Shown here: positions 17,348 through 17,571 of the stretch, one piece after another | Position numbering within the stretch: the stretch's first letter is position 1 | Layout: each line of letters starts with the position of its first letter | Assembly (NCBI GenBank): GCA_002803225.1 | Contig: NXFV01000395.1 | Coordinates: 1-17,571, forward strand | Source: Gamarada debralockiae | Taxonomy: Eukaryota > Ascomycota > Leotiomycetes > Helotiales > Hyphodiscaceae | DNA: 17,571 bases | Direction of reading: 5' to 3' | Notes under the pieces: model-generated | Seen by the model: only the letters and a program-made list of their open reading frames with translations | The model's database searches: none | What the model was told of the DNA's origin: nothing | Translations under genes and position numbers: made by a program

Positions 17348-17571
17348 TATAATAGTCTAGCGATTTATCACCTGACTTCTAGGCGATTTACTAGCCCTTA
17401 TTAGCGCAAGCCAATAAGGCCGCTATAGGCTATCGCCTGATTATACCTGACTATACGTGACTTACGCATGACTTACACGTTTATACGGGAGCCTAGTGTA
17501 CTAGCGCGCCCGGGAGTTATATTAGGCTTTATATATCCGCAAAGCTTTTTCCTTCTCTCCTTAGCTTAGTA
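17348..17571 (+). repeat. 3' LTR of copy B, partial (LTR3)
   Basis: It starts tataatagtc as LTR1 does and can be followed to the window end, inside the region after the TATA-like box (about 17529-17536). It shares with LTR2 the two tandem units (17436-17445, 17446-17455) that LTR1 lacks one of, confirming that LTR2 and LTR3 belong to one element. The hairpin with loop gcaa is at 17396-17419. RIP damage fades to the right. Confidence 0.9.

Larger units (their letters stand above)
11503..17571 (+). mobile_element. gypsy chromodomain retrotransposon copy B (3' LTR cut by window end)
   Basis: A 5' LTR, gag, pol and 3' LTR are in order on the plus strand, about 6.1 kb so far. Internal sequence is homologous to copy A throughout the shared part. 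CA and TG are almost gone between 11.8 and 17.3 kb. The left junction is with element X. The 3' LTR runs past 17571. Confidence 0.92.

Overview
The window is a nested graveyard of fungal retrotransposons in extremely A+T-rich DNA, almost certainly from a filamentous ascomycete with repeat-induced point mutation (RIP). The dinucleotides CA and TG are nearly absent over long stretches. Coding relics are full of TAA/TAG at positions where the families have Gln or Trp, and the changes at recognisable motifs are almost all C-to-T or G-to-A. I see no intact protein gene, tRNA, rRNA or CRISPR array. Every gene below is a stop-riddled pseudogene recognised by its motif order.

Layout. (1) 1-1294 and 7999-10635 are the two halves of one Ty3/gypsy element with a chromodomain (copy A): late protease/RT on the left, then RT thumb, RNase H, integrase, chromodomain, polypurine tract and 3' LTR. 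(2) 1295-7985 is a Tad1-like LINE inserted in the RT of copy A. It is bounded by a 13-bp target-site duplication (1282-1294 and 7986-7998), while copy B shows the empty site. It has a Gag-like ORF1 (three zinc-knuckle relics) and an ORF2 (endonuclease, RT, C-terminal zinc motif). The last 1.8 kb of the insertion is not LINE-like and reads as an unrecognised protein gene on the opposite strand. (3) 10636-11502 is a minus-strand gag-protease fragment of a different gypsy element (X), much less mutated, with a well-formed -1 frameshift signal. (4) 11503-17571 is a second copy of the chromodomain element (copy B): 5' LTR, gag, protease, RT, RNase H, integrase, chromodomain, polypurine tract and the start of the 3' LTR, cut by the window end.

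Inferred history: element X came first, copies A and B inserted on either side of the surviving X fragment, RIP destroyed A and B, and the LINE landed in A and was itself RIPed. The LINE keeps many more CG dinucleotides than A and B. The frames are remarkably preserved: removing the LINE leaves the copy A pol in one frame, copy B pol is one frame for about 4.2 kb, and LINE ORF2 is one frame for about 3.3 kb. Decay has therefore been by point transitions, not by indels.

The points most worth a second look are the unidentified antisense gene carried at the LINE 3' end, the -1 frameshift sites, the stop/start overlap between LINE ORF1 and ORF2, and the mutation gradient across the LTRs that marks the edge of RIP.
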